A stretch of 6,128 bases of DNA from Turicibacter sp. UBA7094 (GCA_002493395.1 DKYS01000061.1:1-6128); one strand, 5' to 3'. Positions 1 to 6,103 are shown, numbered from the stretch's first letter. Translations and numbers: made by a program. The notes: generated from the letters alone by a model not told the origin.

Positions 1-7
1 TTGGCGA

Positions 8-62
8 CTCATCTATAATACCATCCCGCTAATTGATTGTCAAATAGTTTTTTATCTTTTTT
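8..62 (-). promoter_or_regulatory. Strong rRNA/tRNA-operon-type promoter reading out of the left edge
   Basis: Read on the minus strand, a perfect TTGACA (-35, bases 38-43) is separated by exactly 17 nt from TATTAT (-10, bases 15-20). The predicted start is near base 8, in the sequence GATGAGTCGCC. Two six-base A-tracts (minus strand; bases 48-53 and 57-62), about one helical turn apart, lie just upstream of the -35 and resemble an UP element. This combination is typical of stable-RNA promoters in Bacillota, so an rRNA or tRNA operon probably begins just left of the window. The hexamers and spacing are seen directly; the identity of the transcribed unit is inference. Confidence 0.75.
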
Positions 63-522
63 AATATCCTAACTAAGATTTCATATTCAAGTTATTATCG
101 GCTCTTTAGTCAAAAAGTGAAAGAGAGTTGTAGGAAACACGGGAATTCTAATTTAAGAGGCGATCTCTCTTAATTAAAATGACACTAGAGGAGCGCAGTC
201 GAGTAAACTATAGTCTCGATGATATTAGTAGTATCAAATTATTATTTCTCTCCATCGTCGTCATCTCTATTGGGTAACTAGGGAGTATCATTTTATTCCT
301 AACCCGCTTAAACAGAGAATTTCAACCAAATAAACCAGGAAAATCGGCCTATTATCCACAATTTTAGGTGATTCCATTAATGGAATTTTAACTTACTCCC
401 CTCTCTTTATCATAGAAACTATTAAAATTTTAATTAGATATAAACATGTTCATATTCACAAATGTGTTTCATTCATTGTGGCTAAGGTATTTCAACAAAA
501 TCTGAGACAGGAAATTAAGTGA
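48..522 (+). pseudogene. Candidate decayed small membrane-protein gene (three frames)
   Basis: No intact gene lies here, but three overlapping plus-strand open segments succeed one another, each shifted by -1. The first (48-170) includes YRLFSQKVKESCRKHG and stops at 171. The second (152-364) contains an ATG at 179 (MTLEERSRVNYSLDD), then a hydrophobic stretch LLFLSIVVISIG, an in-frame TAA at 275, and LGSIILFLTRLNREF, stopping at 365. The third (334-519) includes ILGDSINGILTYSPLFIIE and ends LRQEIK at a TGA (520-522). Each junction is what a single-base deletion would leave. The protein-like composition and membrane-like segments suggest a degraded gene whose 5' end is lost or overlaps the leftward promoter. 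I recognise no family, and no convincing ribosome binding site precedes the ATG. Chance open frames in AT-rich DNA remain possible. Confidence 0.33.
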
Positions 523-561
523 TACATTAACTACTATAAGACAGCACACTACTAAAAGAAT

Positions 562-604
562 TTAAAAAGATGATTTCTGTATTCTACAGAAATCATCTTT
601 TTAA
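562..604. terminator. Perfect 20-bp bidirectional hairpin terminator
   Basis: Bases 562-581 are perfectly complementary to 585-604 around a 3-nt loop (TTC). The stem is flanked by A5 on one side and T5 on the other, so either transcript ends in a U-tract. On the minus strand it lies 90 nt past the stop of the downstream degV gene and is the probable end of that operon. On the plus strand it would end any transcript of the decayed region to its left. The 90 nt between it and the degV stop show no gene. Confidence 0.85.
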
Positions 605-693
605 TACTAGCTCATGTTTTTTAATGTCCATAACATATGACTTATCTCACATAAAAGTTTAAATTGTATTTTTATTATTTATCTAAATTAGTA

Positions 694-1545
694 TTAATTA
701 TGCTTAACCCAGCCAATTGCTACGGCACCTGGCCCCCCATGGACAGCTACAACTAACGAAATCGGGTAAATTTTAATTTGATGATTAGGATATATCGCTT
801 GTAATTCAGCTTGAACTAGTTTTGCCCCTTCCTCATTTCCAATATGCATAACAACTAATTGATAATCTTCTGTTAAATTAGCCTCTTTTCCAATTTCAAC
901 TAAACGTTTTAATGACTTTTTAAATGTTCGAATTTTTTCAATGGCTTGTAACGTTCCATCAGGTTTCATTTGACAAATAGGCTTAATTTGTAAAAGGTTC
1001 CCTAAAGCTGCCTCAACATTAGACAGTCGTCCCCCTTTACGCAGGTTGGTCAAATCATAGATAGATGCATAAAACTCACTATTTTCGCGCATCATCTCTA
1101 AATAACTAAGAATCTCAGACACACTTGCACCTTCTTTAGCCTTTTTTGCTGCATTTACTGCAAGTATTCCTTGAGTATATGTCACTGTACGTGAATCAAA
1201 AACATGAATATGTTCTGGGTTTACCATTTCAGCACATGTTTTTGCAGTTTGATGACTCCCGCTTAATTGACTCGAAATATTTATATGAATAATGTCCTCG
1301 TATCCTTGAGAAAATAAAGATTCGTATAGCTCTATTGTAGCACCCGGGGATGGTTGAGACGTTGTAGGTAATCCATTATAGTTTTCACAACGCTCCATAA
1401 ACTGTTCCGGTGACATATCCTTAAACTCACGGTAAGACTCTGTTCCAAAAACAATAGAAATATAATTTACATGTATATCAAACGCTTTTAATTCTTCTAC
1501 GGGAATGCATCCCGTACTATCCGATACGATTGCTATTTTAGTCAT
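694..1545 (-). CDS. DegV family fatty-acid-binding protein (FakB-type), second gene of pair
   Basis: This is a 283-residue, full-length DegV protein. Characterised members (FakB) hold a fatty acid for phosphorylation by the kinase FakA, feeding exogenous acyl chains into phospholipid synthesis in the cytoplasm. Visible family motifs are DSTG (9-12), TTSQPSP (61-67), SSQLSG (91-96), the RKGGRLS segment (169-175), GNLLQIKP (182-189) and HGGPGA near the C-terminus (269-274). The Thr/Ser of TTSQP, the Ser pair of SSQLSG and the C-terminal His match the positions that contact the fatty-acid carboxylate in known FakB proteins, so the pocket looks intact. The frame opens 8 codons earlier, at 1569, but a strong GGAGGT lies 7 nt before the ATG at 1545, where the MTKIAIVSDST family start falls; I therefore chose 1545. 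It lies 26 nt after its degV paralogue in the same operon. The particular ligand cannot be read from sequence. Confidence 0.93.
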   Translation of the reverse strand: MTKIAIVSDSTGCIPVEELKAFDIHVNYISIVFGTESYREFKDMSPEQFMERCENYNGLPTTSQPSPGATIELYESLFSQGYEDIIHINISSQLSGSHQTAKTCAEMVNPEHIHVFDSRTVTYTQGILAVNAAKKAKEGASVSEILSYLEMMRENSEFYASIYDLTNLRKGGRLSNVEAALGNLLQIKPICQMKPDGTLQAIEKIRTFKKSLKRLVEIGKEANLTEDYQLVVMHIGNEEGAKLVQAELQAIYPNHQIKIYPISLVVAVHGGPGAVAIGWVKHN

Positions 1546-1551
1546 AGCTTT

Positions 1552-1560
1552 TACCTCCCT
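1552..1560 (-). promoter_or_regulatory. Shine-Dalgarno that fixes the start of the second degV gene
   Basis: The minus strand reads AGGGAGGT, followed by a 7-nt spacer and ATG at 1545. It sits inside the 26-nt gap between the two degV genes and excludes the upstream ATG at 1569, which would place this site inside the coding region. Confidence 0.85.
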
Positions 1561-1571
1561 AATAATCACTG

Positions 1572-2438
1572 TTAAATTCCATACCGATCAGGCATCCAAC
1601 AAGCTCCTACTCCACCTCTTCCAAAATGAATTGCCATTACTGGACCGATTTCATTTCCAACATGAACTTCTACCTGATCTGCACACGCTTCTTGCATTAA
1701 TTCTTTTAATTCATTTGCACCTTCTAATGCATTTACATGTGTAATTCTTACAATTTGTTTACCCGAATGTTTAACGTCTTCGCGTAATTTTTCTACAATC
1801 CATTTAAAAACACGTTTCTTAGTACGCACTTTATCAAAAACATCTAATTTCCCATTAGATAACCCAATAATAGGCTTAATATTCAATAAATTTCCGATAC
1901 TTGCCGCTGTTTTAGATAAGCGCCCTGTTCTAACTAAAGTATTTAAATCGTCTACGTATAAATACATTGGGCCATGCGTCTTATAAAATTCAACCATATC
2001 AATAATTTCTGAAATGCTTTTACCAGATTCTAATAATTCACAGGCACGGATAACAATATTTTCTACTCCGATTGCTGCCGTATTGGTATCAATCACTGTG
2101 ATTTTATTTTGTCCACCTTCAATCAGTGTACTAGCAATTCTTGCTGAGTTCACAGTCCCACTTACATTATTTGTACAAAATAATCCTAAAATATGATCGT
2201 ATTCCTGAAGTAACTTTGTGTACAATTGAACAAATTCTTCTGGAGCTGGTTGTGACGTTGAATAGGTAGCTCCAGCGTCAATCATTTGAAATAATTCCTT
2301 ATTATTAATCTCTTTTTGCTCGGCATAGGCTTTTTCATTTACTATTACATTTAAATACCCGTAATAGACATATGGATACCGTTGTAAATCAGCCGATGTT
2401 AAATTTGTAAGACTGTCAGTCACGATAGCTACTTTCAT
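1572..2438 (-). CDS. DegV family fatty-acid-binding protein (FakB-like), first gene of pair
   Basis: This is a 288-residue full-length DegV-family protein, first in the two-gene operon. Its motifs are DSLTN (8-12), STSQPAP (60-66), RTGRLS (170-175), GNLLNIKP (182-189) and HFGRGGVG at the C-terminus (271-278). By family knowledge it should bind a fatty acid or similar lipid in the cytoplasm and present it to a FakA-type kinase. It departs from its neighbour at two ligand-site motifs. The usual SS-x-LSG is TNNVSG here (89-94), with Asn at the second Ser position, and the usual H-x-GPG has Arg in place of Pro (HFGRG). It may therefore take a different ligand or have weaker kinase coupling, which is inference. 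AGAGGTGG lies just before the ATG at 2438, and MKVAIVTDS is the expected DegV N-terminus. No fakA lies in the window. Confidence 0.92.
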   Translation of the reverse strand: MKVAIVTDSLTNLTSADLQRYPYVYYGYLNVIVNEKAYAEQKEINNKELFQMIDAGATYSTSQPAPEEFVQLYTKLLQEYDHILGLFCTNNVSGTVNSARIASTLIEGGQNKITVIDTNTAAIGVENIVIRACELLESGKSISEIIDMVEFYKTHGPMYLYVDDLNTLVRTGRLSKTAASIGNLLNIKPIIGLSNGKLDVFDKVRTKKRVFKWIVEKLREDVKHSGKQIVRITHVNALEGANELKELMQEACADQVEVHVGNEIGPVMAIHFGRGGVGACWMPDRYGI

Positions 2439-2460
2439 AATCCACCTCTTTAATTTATCT

Positions 2461-2476
2461 TTCCATTATTATACCA
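2461..2476 (-). promoter_or_regulatory. Extended -10 promoter of the degV operon
   Basis: The minus strand reads TGGTATAAT, a perfect -10 (bases 2468-2473) with the TGn extension (2474-2476). No good -35 exists: TTGAGG sits only 15 nt upstream. The predicted start near 2461 leaves a leader of about 23 nt before the first degV gene, just enough to hold its ribosome binding site. Confidence 0.65.
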
Positions 2477-2548
2477 CAGACGTTATTCCCTCAAAGAAAT
2501 GACTTTCACTCTCCTAATGTTTAGTTTTATTTTCAAATCTTTTCTTTA

Positions 2549-2576
2549 ATTTTAACGGAAAAATAAAAAAAGTCAA
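2549..2576 (-). promoter_or_regulatory. Possible second, upstream degV promoter
   Basis: The minus strand reads TTGACT (2571-2576), a 16-nt T-rich spacer, then TAAAAT (2549-2554), each hexamer one mismatch from consensus. It points toward the degV operon about 80 nt upstream of the extended -10 promoter. It could be a second promoter or a chance match in AT-rich DNA. Confidence 0.35.
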
Positions 2577-2815
2577 CTACCCTAATACATGCAATTATAT
2601 TATGATTAATCATCCCAATAACCATACTCTTAACTCTTCTCCTTCATTTAAAGACTAAAATCATCTCTTAAAATTACCTCATATAATTAATAAATACATT
2701 ATACTAGGACCTTTTTCATCTAGCCTCTAACAAAAAAACAATATCCTCTAATAGTATTCTTTAGCATCTAGATGTTTTCATACCTTAACTTTTACAAAAA
2801 GGCATTTCTTTTTTA

Positions 2816-2824
2816 TGTTATAAT
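2816..2824 (+). promoter_or_regulatory. yvyE: Extended -10 promoter of yvyE
   Basis: TGTTATAAT gives a perfect -10 TATAAT (2819-2824) with an upstream TGn. A TTTACA at 2791 is too far away (22 nt) to be its -35. Transcription would start near 2831, about 20 nt before the TTG start, leaving a very short leader. Confidence 0.65.
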
Positions 2825-2839
2825 GAGAATAAACTAATT

Positions 2840-2846
2840 GAGGTGA
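2840..2846 (+). promoter_or_regulatory. yvyE: Shine-Dalgarno supporting the TTG start of yvyE
   Basis: GAGGTGA is followed by 4 nt and TTG at 2851. The alternative ATG at 2866 is about 20 nt away from this site, which favours TTG as the real start. Confidence 0.75.
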
Positions 2847-2850
2847 TAGA

Positions 2851-3486
2851 TTGGAACATTATTTAATGATTGCACAAGATGGACAACACGAGATTGTCGT
2901 AGAAAAGTCACGTTTTATTTGTCATATAAAACGGGTATTTACTGATCAAGAAGCAGGAGAGTTTATTAAAAAAATAAAAAAGGAACACTGGAATGCGACT
3001 CATAACTGCTCTGCCTATCAAATAGGTGATTTTAATGAGATACAACGATCTAATGATGACGGTGAACCTAGTGGGACAGCTGGTATCCCCATGCTCGAAG
3101 TTCTCCGAAAACAACAAATTAAAAATTGCGTTGTCGTAGTTACCCGATACTTTGGGGGGATTAAACTAGGGACCGGTGGATTAATTAGAACTTACGGAAA
3201 ATCTGTTTCGGAAACAATTAAGACATTGGGACTTATCGAACGCAAAACAATGAAAACCATGTTTGTTAACACTGATTATAACCTCCTTGGAACACTTCAA
3301 AATCGTTTAGATGGAAGTAACTATCTTATAAATCAAATCCATTATACGGATAAAATCTCTATAGAGGTATTGATCGAGATTGATGATGAAGAAGAATTTA
3401 CATCTTGGCTCACCGATATAACACATGGAAAAGTGGATATCATTCCTGGAGAAATCTCTTTTAGAGAAATTCCATACTCTCATTAA
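2851..3486 (+). CDS. yvyE: YigZ/YvyE family protein (IMPACT/UPF0029 N-terminal, DUF1949 C-terminal)
   Basis: This is a 211-residue cytoplasmic protein, the usual family length. The N-terminal UPF0029/IMPACT domain (about 15-125) shows KSRFICHIKRV (19-29), ATHNCSAY (49-56), NDDGEPSGTAG (68-78) followed by PMLEVL, and the signature VVVVTRYFGGIKLG with GGLIR (94-113). The remainder (about 138-200) is the DUF1949 ferredoxin-like domain. Close resemblance to Bacillus subtilis YvyE over its whole length is recalled, not computed. Eukaryotic IMPACT relatives modulate Gcn2 and translation; the bacterial role is unsettled, with nucleic-acid or ribosome-related binding proposed. Start: TTG at 2851 is preferred over the ATG at 2866 because of the GAGGTGA site and because family members have about this much sequence before the conserved E-I-V. 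It is transcribed alone, divergent from degV and convergent with rarA. Confidence 0.95.
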   Translation: MEHYLMIAQDGQHEIVVEKSRFICHIKRVFTDQEAGEFIKKIKKEHWNATHNCSAYQIGDFNEIQRSNDDGEPSGTAGIPMLEVLRKQQIKNCVVVVTRYFGGIKLGTGGLIRTYGKSVSETIKTLGLIERKTMKTMFVNTDYNLLGTLQNRLDGSNYLINQIHYTDKISIEVLIEIDDEEEFTSWLTDITHGKVDIIPGEISFREIPYSH

Positions 3487-3489
3487 AAT

Positions 3490-3579
3490 AAATAAAAAAC
3501 CATAAACATGGTCTAGAATTTAATTTCCTCTACATTTTACTGAGGTATTCTACGATAAATTGCTTATGGTTTTTTATTT
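3490..3579. terminator. Convergent terminator region shared by yvyE and rarA, with alternative folds
   Basis: The 104-nt gap between the convergent genes is almost all inverted repeat. The outer arms 3490-3505 and 3564-3579 pair over 16 bp (core CCATAA/TTATGG with A6/T6). Inside them TAGAAT (3514-3519) pairs with ATTCTA (3547-3552), and CCTC (3527-3530) with GAGG (3542-3545). Separately, on the minus strand, ACCAT-GTTT-ATGGT (3499-3512) is a small hairpin directly followed by a T-rich tract, a conventional terminator for rarA. For the plus strand the T-tract is 3570-3580. The small hairpin and the outer stem share bases, so they are mutually exclusive. Confidence 0.75.
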
Positions 3580-3590
3580 TAACTACTATT

Positions 3591-4862
3591 TTAAAATTTT
3601 CCATTACGTTTAATAAAATTTTGATAATTAACAAAGCTCTGCTCTACTTTATTTGTTCCTGGTTGATAATACTTAACATGTTTCAAAGAGGTTGGTAAAT
3701 ACGCTTGTTTGACATAATGATTAGGATAATCATGTGGATACTTGTACTCAGCACCATATCCTAAATCTTTAGCACCTGAATAATGACTATCTTTTAAATG
3801 ATTAGGGATTTTTCCAATATTCCCATTCTTTAAATCCGCTAATGCGTCATCAATTGCAGTAACCACAGAATTTGATTTAGGACTATTAGCAAGTAAAATA
3901 ACCGCCTCTGCTAACGGAATTCGCGCCTCTGGAAATCCTAGTTGTAATGCCGCATCCGTACATCCTTTTACAATAGTTATTGCCTGTGGATAAGCTAATC
4001 CAATATCCTCGGTCGCTATAACGAGAAGACGTCGACAAATGGATAAAAGATCCCCTACTTGAATTAACCGTGCCAAATAATGAATAGCCGCATCCGCATC
4101 ACTTCCCCGAATCGATTTTTGAAAGGCACTTAATGTATCATAATGCTGATCGCCAAAGCGGTCATACGAAAAACCTGCAGTAACCGTACACTTTTTGACT
4201 GCATCCATATCTAAAACAAATTCTTTCATCTTACAATTAGGATACAACGCAATTTCCAATGCATTAAGGGCTTTTCTTAAGTCACCGTTTGATACCTTTG
4301 CAATATACTTCAATGCTTCCGGATCATAGGTTAAAGGGTATAAATAGAATTCTGATTCTACTAATGTCACCGCACGTTTAAGCCCTTCCTCTATTTCCTC
4401 TAGCGTTAAAGGATTAAACTCTAAAATCGTTGAGCGACTTAAGATGGCACTAAATATAGTGAAATAAGGATTTTCCGTCGTACTAGCGATTAATGTAATT
4501 TGACCATTCTCAATATATTTCAATAAAGTTTGCTGCTGCTTTTTATTAAAATTTTGAATCTCATCCAGATATAAAAGTATCCCTTTCATTCCATCCAATG
4601 TTTCTAAGTCTTTGATAATATTTCTAATATCCTCAGTTTTAGCATCCGTCGCGTTAAGTTTATAAATTTTCTTGTTAGACAAACGTGCAATAATATTCGC
4701 AAGAGTCGTTTTTCCTGTCCCACTCGGTCCATAGAAGATAAGATTTGGGATATGATTAACTTCAATCAACTTCCTCAATATCTGATTTTCACCAATTAAA
4801 TGTTGTTGACCTATTACTTCATCCAATGTTTGTGGACGAATTAAATCCGCTAATGGCTTCAC
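3591..4862 (-). CDS. rarA: Replication-associated AAA+ ATPase RarA (MgsA/WRNIP1 family)
   Basis: This is a 423-residue full-length RarA, a cytoplasmic clamp-loader-like AAA+ ATPase that acts at stalled or gapped replication forks in recombination and repair. Seen in order: the N-terminal PLADLIRP (3-10) and GQQHLIG (18-24); Walker A GPSGTGKTT (45-53); Walker B LLYLDE (96-101); sensor I STTENP (127-132); the SRS arginine-finger segment (R143); a lid/sensor II region around GDLRKALNALE; and the C-terminal tetramerisation domain ending with YGAEYKYPHDYP and VKQAYLP. The segment after Walker B reads DEIQNFNKKQQ where DEIHRFNK is usual, so the His is Gln. The start is GTG at 4862, preceded by GAAGGTG and a 5-nt spacer; the protein begins MKPLADLIRP as the family does. 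It lies 82 nt downstream of mbl but is separated from it by a hairpin. No clear promoter is visible in between, so it may depend on a weak promoter or on readthrough. Confidence 0.96.
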   Translation of the reverse strand: MKPLADLIRPQTLDEVIGQQHLIGENQILRKLIEVNHIPNLIFYGPSGTGKTTLANIIARLSNKKIYKLNATDAKTEDIRNIIKDLETLDGMKGILLYLDEIQNFNKKQQQTLLKYIENGQITLIASTTENPYFTIFSAILSRSTILEFNPLTLEEIEEGLKRAVTLVESEFYLYPLTYDPEALKYIAKVSNGDLRKALNALEIALYPNCKMKEFVLDMDAVKKCTVTAGFSYDRFGDQHYDTLSAFQKSIRGSDADAAIHYLARLIQVGDLLSICRRLLVIATEDIGLAYPQAITIVKGCTDAALQLGFPEARIPLAEAVILLANSPKSNSVVTAIDDALADLKNGNIGKIPNHLKDSHYSGAKDLGYGAEYKYPHDYPNHYVKQAYLPTSLKHVKYYQPGTNKVEQSFVNYQNFIKRNGKF

Positions 4863-4906
4863 TCTTTCACCTTCTCATCAATTCATATATTAGATTACCA
4901 CTTCCT

Positions 4907-4944
4907 ATAAAAAAACTTCAGACAAAGGTCTGAAGTTTTTTTAT
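4907..4944 (-). terminator. 17-bp hairpin terminator abutting the mbl stop codon
   Basis: Bases 4907-4923 pair with 4928-4944 over 17 bp around a 4-nt loop (4924-4927). The GC-containing core CTTCAGAC/GTCTGAAG is flanked by A7 and T7. On the minus strand it starts at the base immediately after the mbl TAA (4945-4947) and ends 44 nt before the rarA start. It should end most mbl transcripts. Confidence 0.85.
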
Positions 4945-5940
4945 TTAACGACGACGAATTTTATCGATATGGTCAAGCATAATTCCTGTCCCTACGACAA
5001 CACAATGTAAAGGATTATCTGCTACAAAGACTGGTACATGTAATTCATCCGCTAACAAACGATCTAGGCCGTGTAACAATGCCCCACCGCCAGTTAACAC
5101 AATACCTTTATTCATAATATCGGCAGATAACTCTGGTGGTGTTTGTTCAAGTACATTTTTTGCGGCATGAACAATAATACGCACTGATTCACGTAATGAC
5201 TCTTCAACTTCTGTTGATGAAATAGTAATCGTACGCGGTAACCCTGATACTAAGTCACGTCCACGAACCTCTAACTCTTCCTCACGTCCCTCAGGATAAA
5301 CGGTAGCAACACTAATTTTAATCTCTTCAGCTGTTCGGTCCCCAATTAATAGTTTATAGTTTGTTTTAATATAATCCACGATATCTTGATCAAAACGATT
5401 CCCCGCTATTTTAATAGAGGCTGAAGTAACAATATCTCCTAACGATAGTACTGCAATATCTGCTGTTCCTCCACCAACGTCAATTACCATATTTCCCGAT
5501 GGTTTAGAAATATCCATTCCAGCTCCTAAAGCTGCAATCTTAGGTTCCTCTTCAATAAAGACCTCTCGCGCCCCACATTTTTCTGCGGCCTCTCGTATAG
5601 CGTTTTTTTCCACTAATGTAATATTAGTTGGACAACAAATCATAATTCGTGGCTGTGAAAGTACTCCTTTAATATTTAATGAATTGATAAAGTGTTTTAG
5701 CATCATTTCTGTAGCTGCAATGTCTGCAATAACACCATCTTTCATCGGACGAACCACCTCAATTTTTCCAGGTGTTCTCCCAAGCATTTGGCGAGCCTCT
5801 TCACCCGCCGCAATCATGCGTCCTGTTTGTGCATCCATTGAAACTACCGATGGTTCCTCTAAAACAATTCCTTTACCTTTTTCATATATTAATACGTTAG
5901 CAGTACCTAAGTCAATTCCAATATCTTTTGAAAATAGCAT
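4945..5940 (-). CDS. mbl: Rod-shape-determining actin homologue Mbl (MreB family)
   Basis: This is a 331-residue, full-length bacterial actin. It polymerises on ATP as membrane-associated filaments that organise the elongation (Rod) complex for sidewall peptidoglycan synthesis. Seen: phosphate-1 loop GIDLGTANV (8-16), RPMKDGVIAD (64-73), CCPTNIT (102-108), EEEPKIAALGAGM (130-142), phosphate-2 loop DVGGGTADIAV (154-164), GRDLVSGLPRTI (227-238), TPPELSADI (267-275) and the adenosine motif LTGGGALLHGLD (282-293). The N-terminal LFSKDIGIDLGTANVLI and the overall pattern recall B. subtilis Mbl (333 residues) more than MreB, and no mreCD genes follow, which supports the Mbl call. An MreB or MreBH assignment is the alternative. 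The ATG at 5940 has a GGAGG 9 nt upstream (5950-5954). Hairpins on both sides suggest a monocistronic unit. Confidence 0.93.
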   Translation of the reverse strand: MLFSKDIGIDLGTANVLIYEKGKGIVLEEPSVVSMDAQTGRMIAAGEEARQMLGRTPGKIEVVRPMKDGVIADIAATEMMLKHFINSLNIKGVLSQPRIMICCPTNITLVEKNAIREAAEKCGAREVFIEEEPKIAALGAGMDISKPSGNMVIDVGGGTADIAVLSLGDIVTSASIKIAGNRFDQDIVDYIKTNYKLLIGDRTAEEIKISVATVYPEGREEELEVRGRDLVSGLPRTITISSTEVEESLRESVRIIVHAAKNVLEQTPPELSADIMNKGIVLTGGGALLHGLDRLLADELHVPVFVADNPLHCVVVGTGIMLDHIDKIRRR

Positions 5941-5989
5941 ACTTTCCTTCCTCCAAACTAATTTTTCAGTATGAGTATGTCTAAATAAT

Positions 5990-6025
5990 TCATCACTATT
6001 TTATATTTTATCACACTTATATAGG
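5990..6025 (-). promoter_or_regulatory. mbl: Probable location of the mbl promoter
   Basis: The minus strand between the upstream hairpin and mbl carries overlapping TAAAAT and TATAAA -10-like hexamers (about 5999-6011), in the order GATAAAATATAAAATAG, with no better than a 3/6 -35. mbl needs a promoter here because a terminator lies upstream, but the exact hexamers are uncertain. Confidence 0.35.
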
Positions 6026-6067
6026 TACGACCATATCTTTTCCATCTGAAAAAAATATTTTTCAACA

Positions 6068-6101
6068 AAAAAATACACTAAATTACATTAGTGTATTTTT
6101 T
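6068..6101. terminator. 14-bp hairpin terminator upstream of mbl
   Basis: Bases 6068-6081 pair perfectly with 6088-6101 around a 6-nt loop (6082-6087). The core TACACTAA/TTAGTGTA is flanked by A6 and T6. It most likely ends a minus-strand gene beyond the right edge of the window and separates it from mbl. The symmetric tracts would also permit use on the plus strand. Confidence 0.75.
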
Positions 6102-6103
6102 AT

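Larger units (their letters stand above)
2439..2850. other. Divergent intergenic region between degV operon and yvyE
   Basis: This is 412 very AT-rich bases with no supported gene. It holds the degV promoters near its left end and the yvyE promoter near its right end. The middle (about 2580-2790) shows only short palindromes, a 12-bp ATGATTAATCAT at 2602-2613 and a 10-bp CATCTAGATG at 2765-2774. Either could be a regulator site, but neither sits over a promoter core. A 30-codon minus-strand frame (2533-2625) has no supporting signal. Confidence 0.6.

Noticed and set aside
94..122. Possible second upstream promoter (TTTCAC, 17 nt, GATAAT, minus strand) in tandem with the left-edge promoter
   Set aside because: The -35 matches consensus poorly. 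TTGACT at 108-113 is the better hexamer but has no -10 at a proper distance.
371..386. 16-bp perfect palindrome ATTCCATTAATGGAAT
   Set aside because: It has no run of T after it and no promoter nearby, and it falls within the decayed coding segment, so neither terminator nor operator is supported.
1546..1569. Eight-residue N-terminal extension of the second degV gene (ATG at 1569)
   Set aside because: The extension would translate through the strong Shine-Dalgarno at 1553-1560, and DegV proteins begin at the K-I-A-I-V-S-D segment.
1505..1744. Plus-strand open frame of 79 codons
   Set aside because: It spans the junction of the two degV genes on the opposite strand. Its Leu/His-rich translation is what antisense reading of coding DNA gives, and it has no ribosome binding site.
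2014..2196. Plus-strand open frame of 60 codons
   Set aside because: It lies wholly inside the first degV gene on the opposite strand, with no start signals.
2533..2625. Minus-strand 30-codon frame beginning MVIGMINHN
   Set aside because: The nearest GGAG is too far upstream and nothing in the peptide is recognisable; a frame this short is expected by chance.
2908..3117. Minus-strand open frame of 69 codons
   Set aside because: It is antisense to the most conserved part of yvyE, so it is a by-product of that gene's codons.
5684..5974. Plus-strand open frame of 96 codons
   Set aside because: It is antisense to the 5' part of mbl, a well-conserved gene, and has no ribosome binding site.
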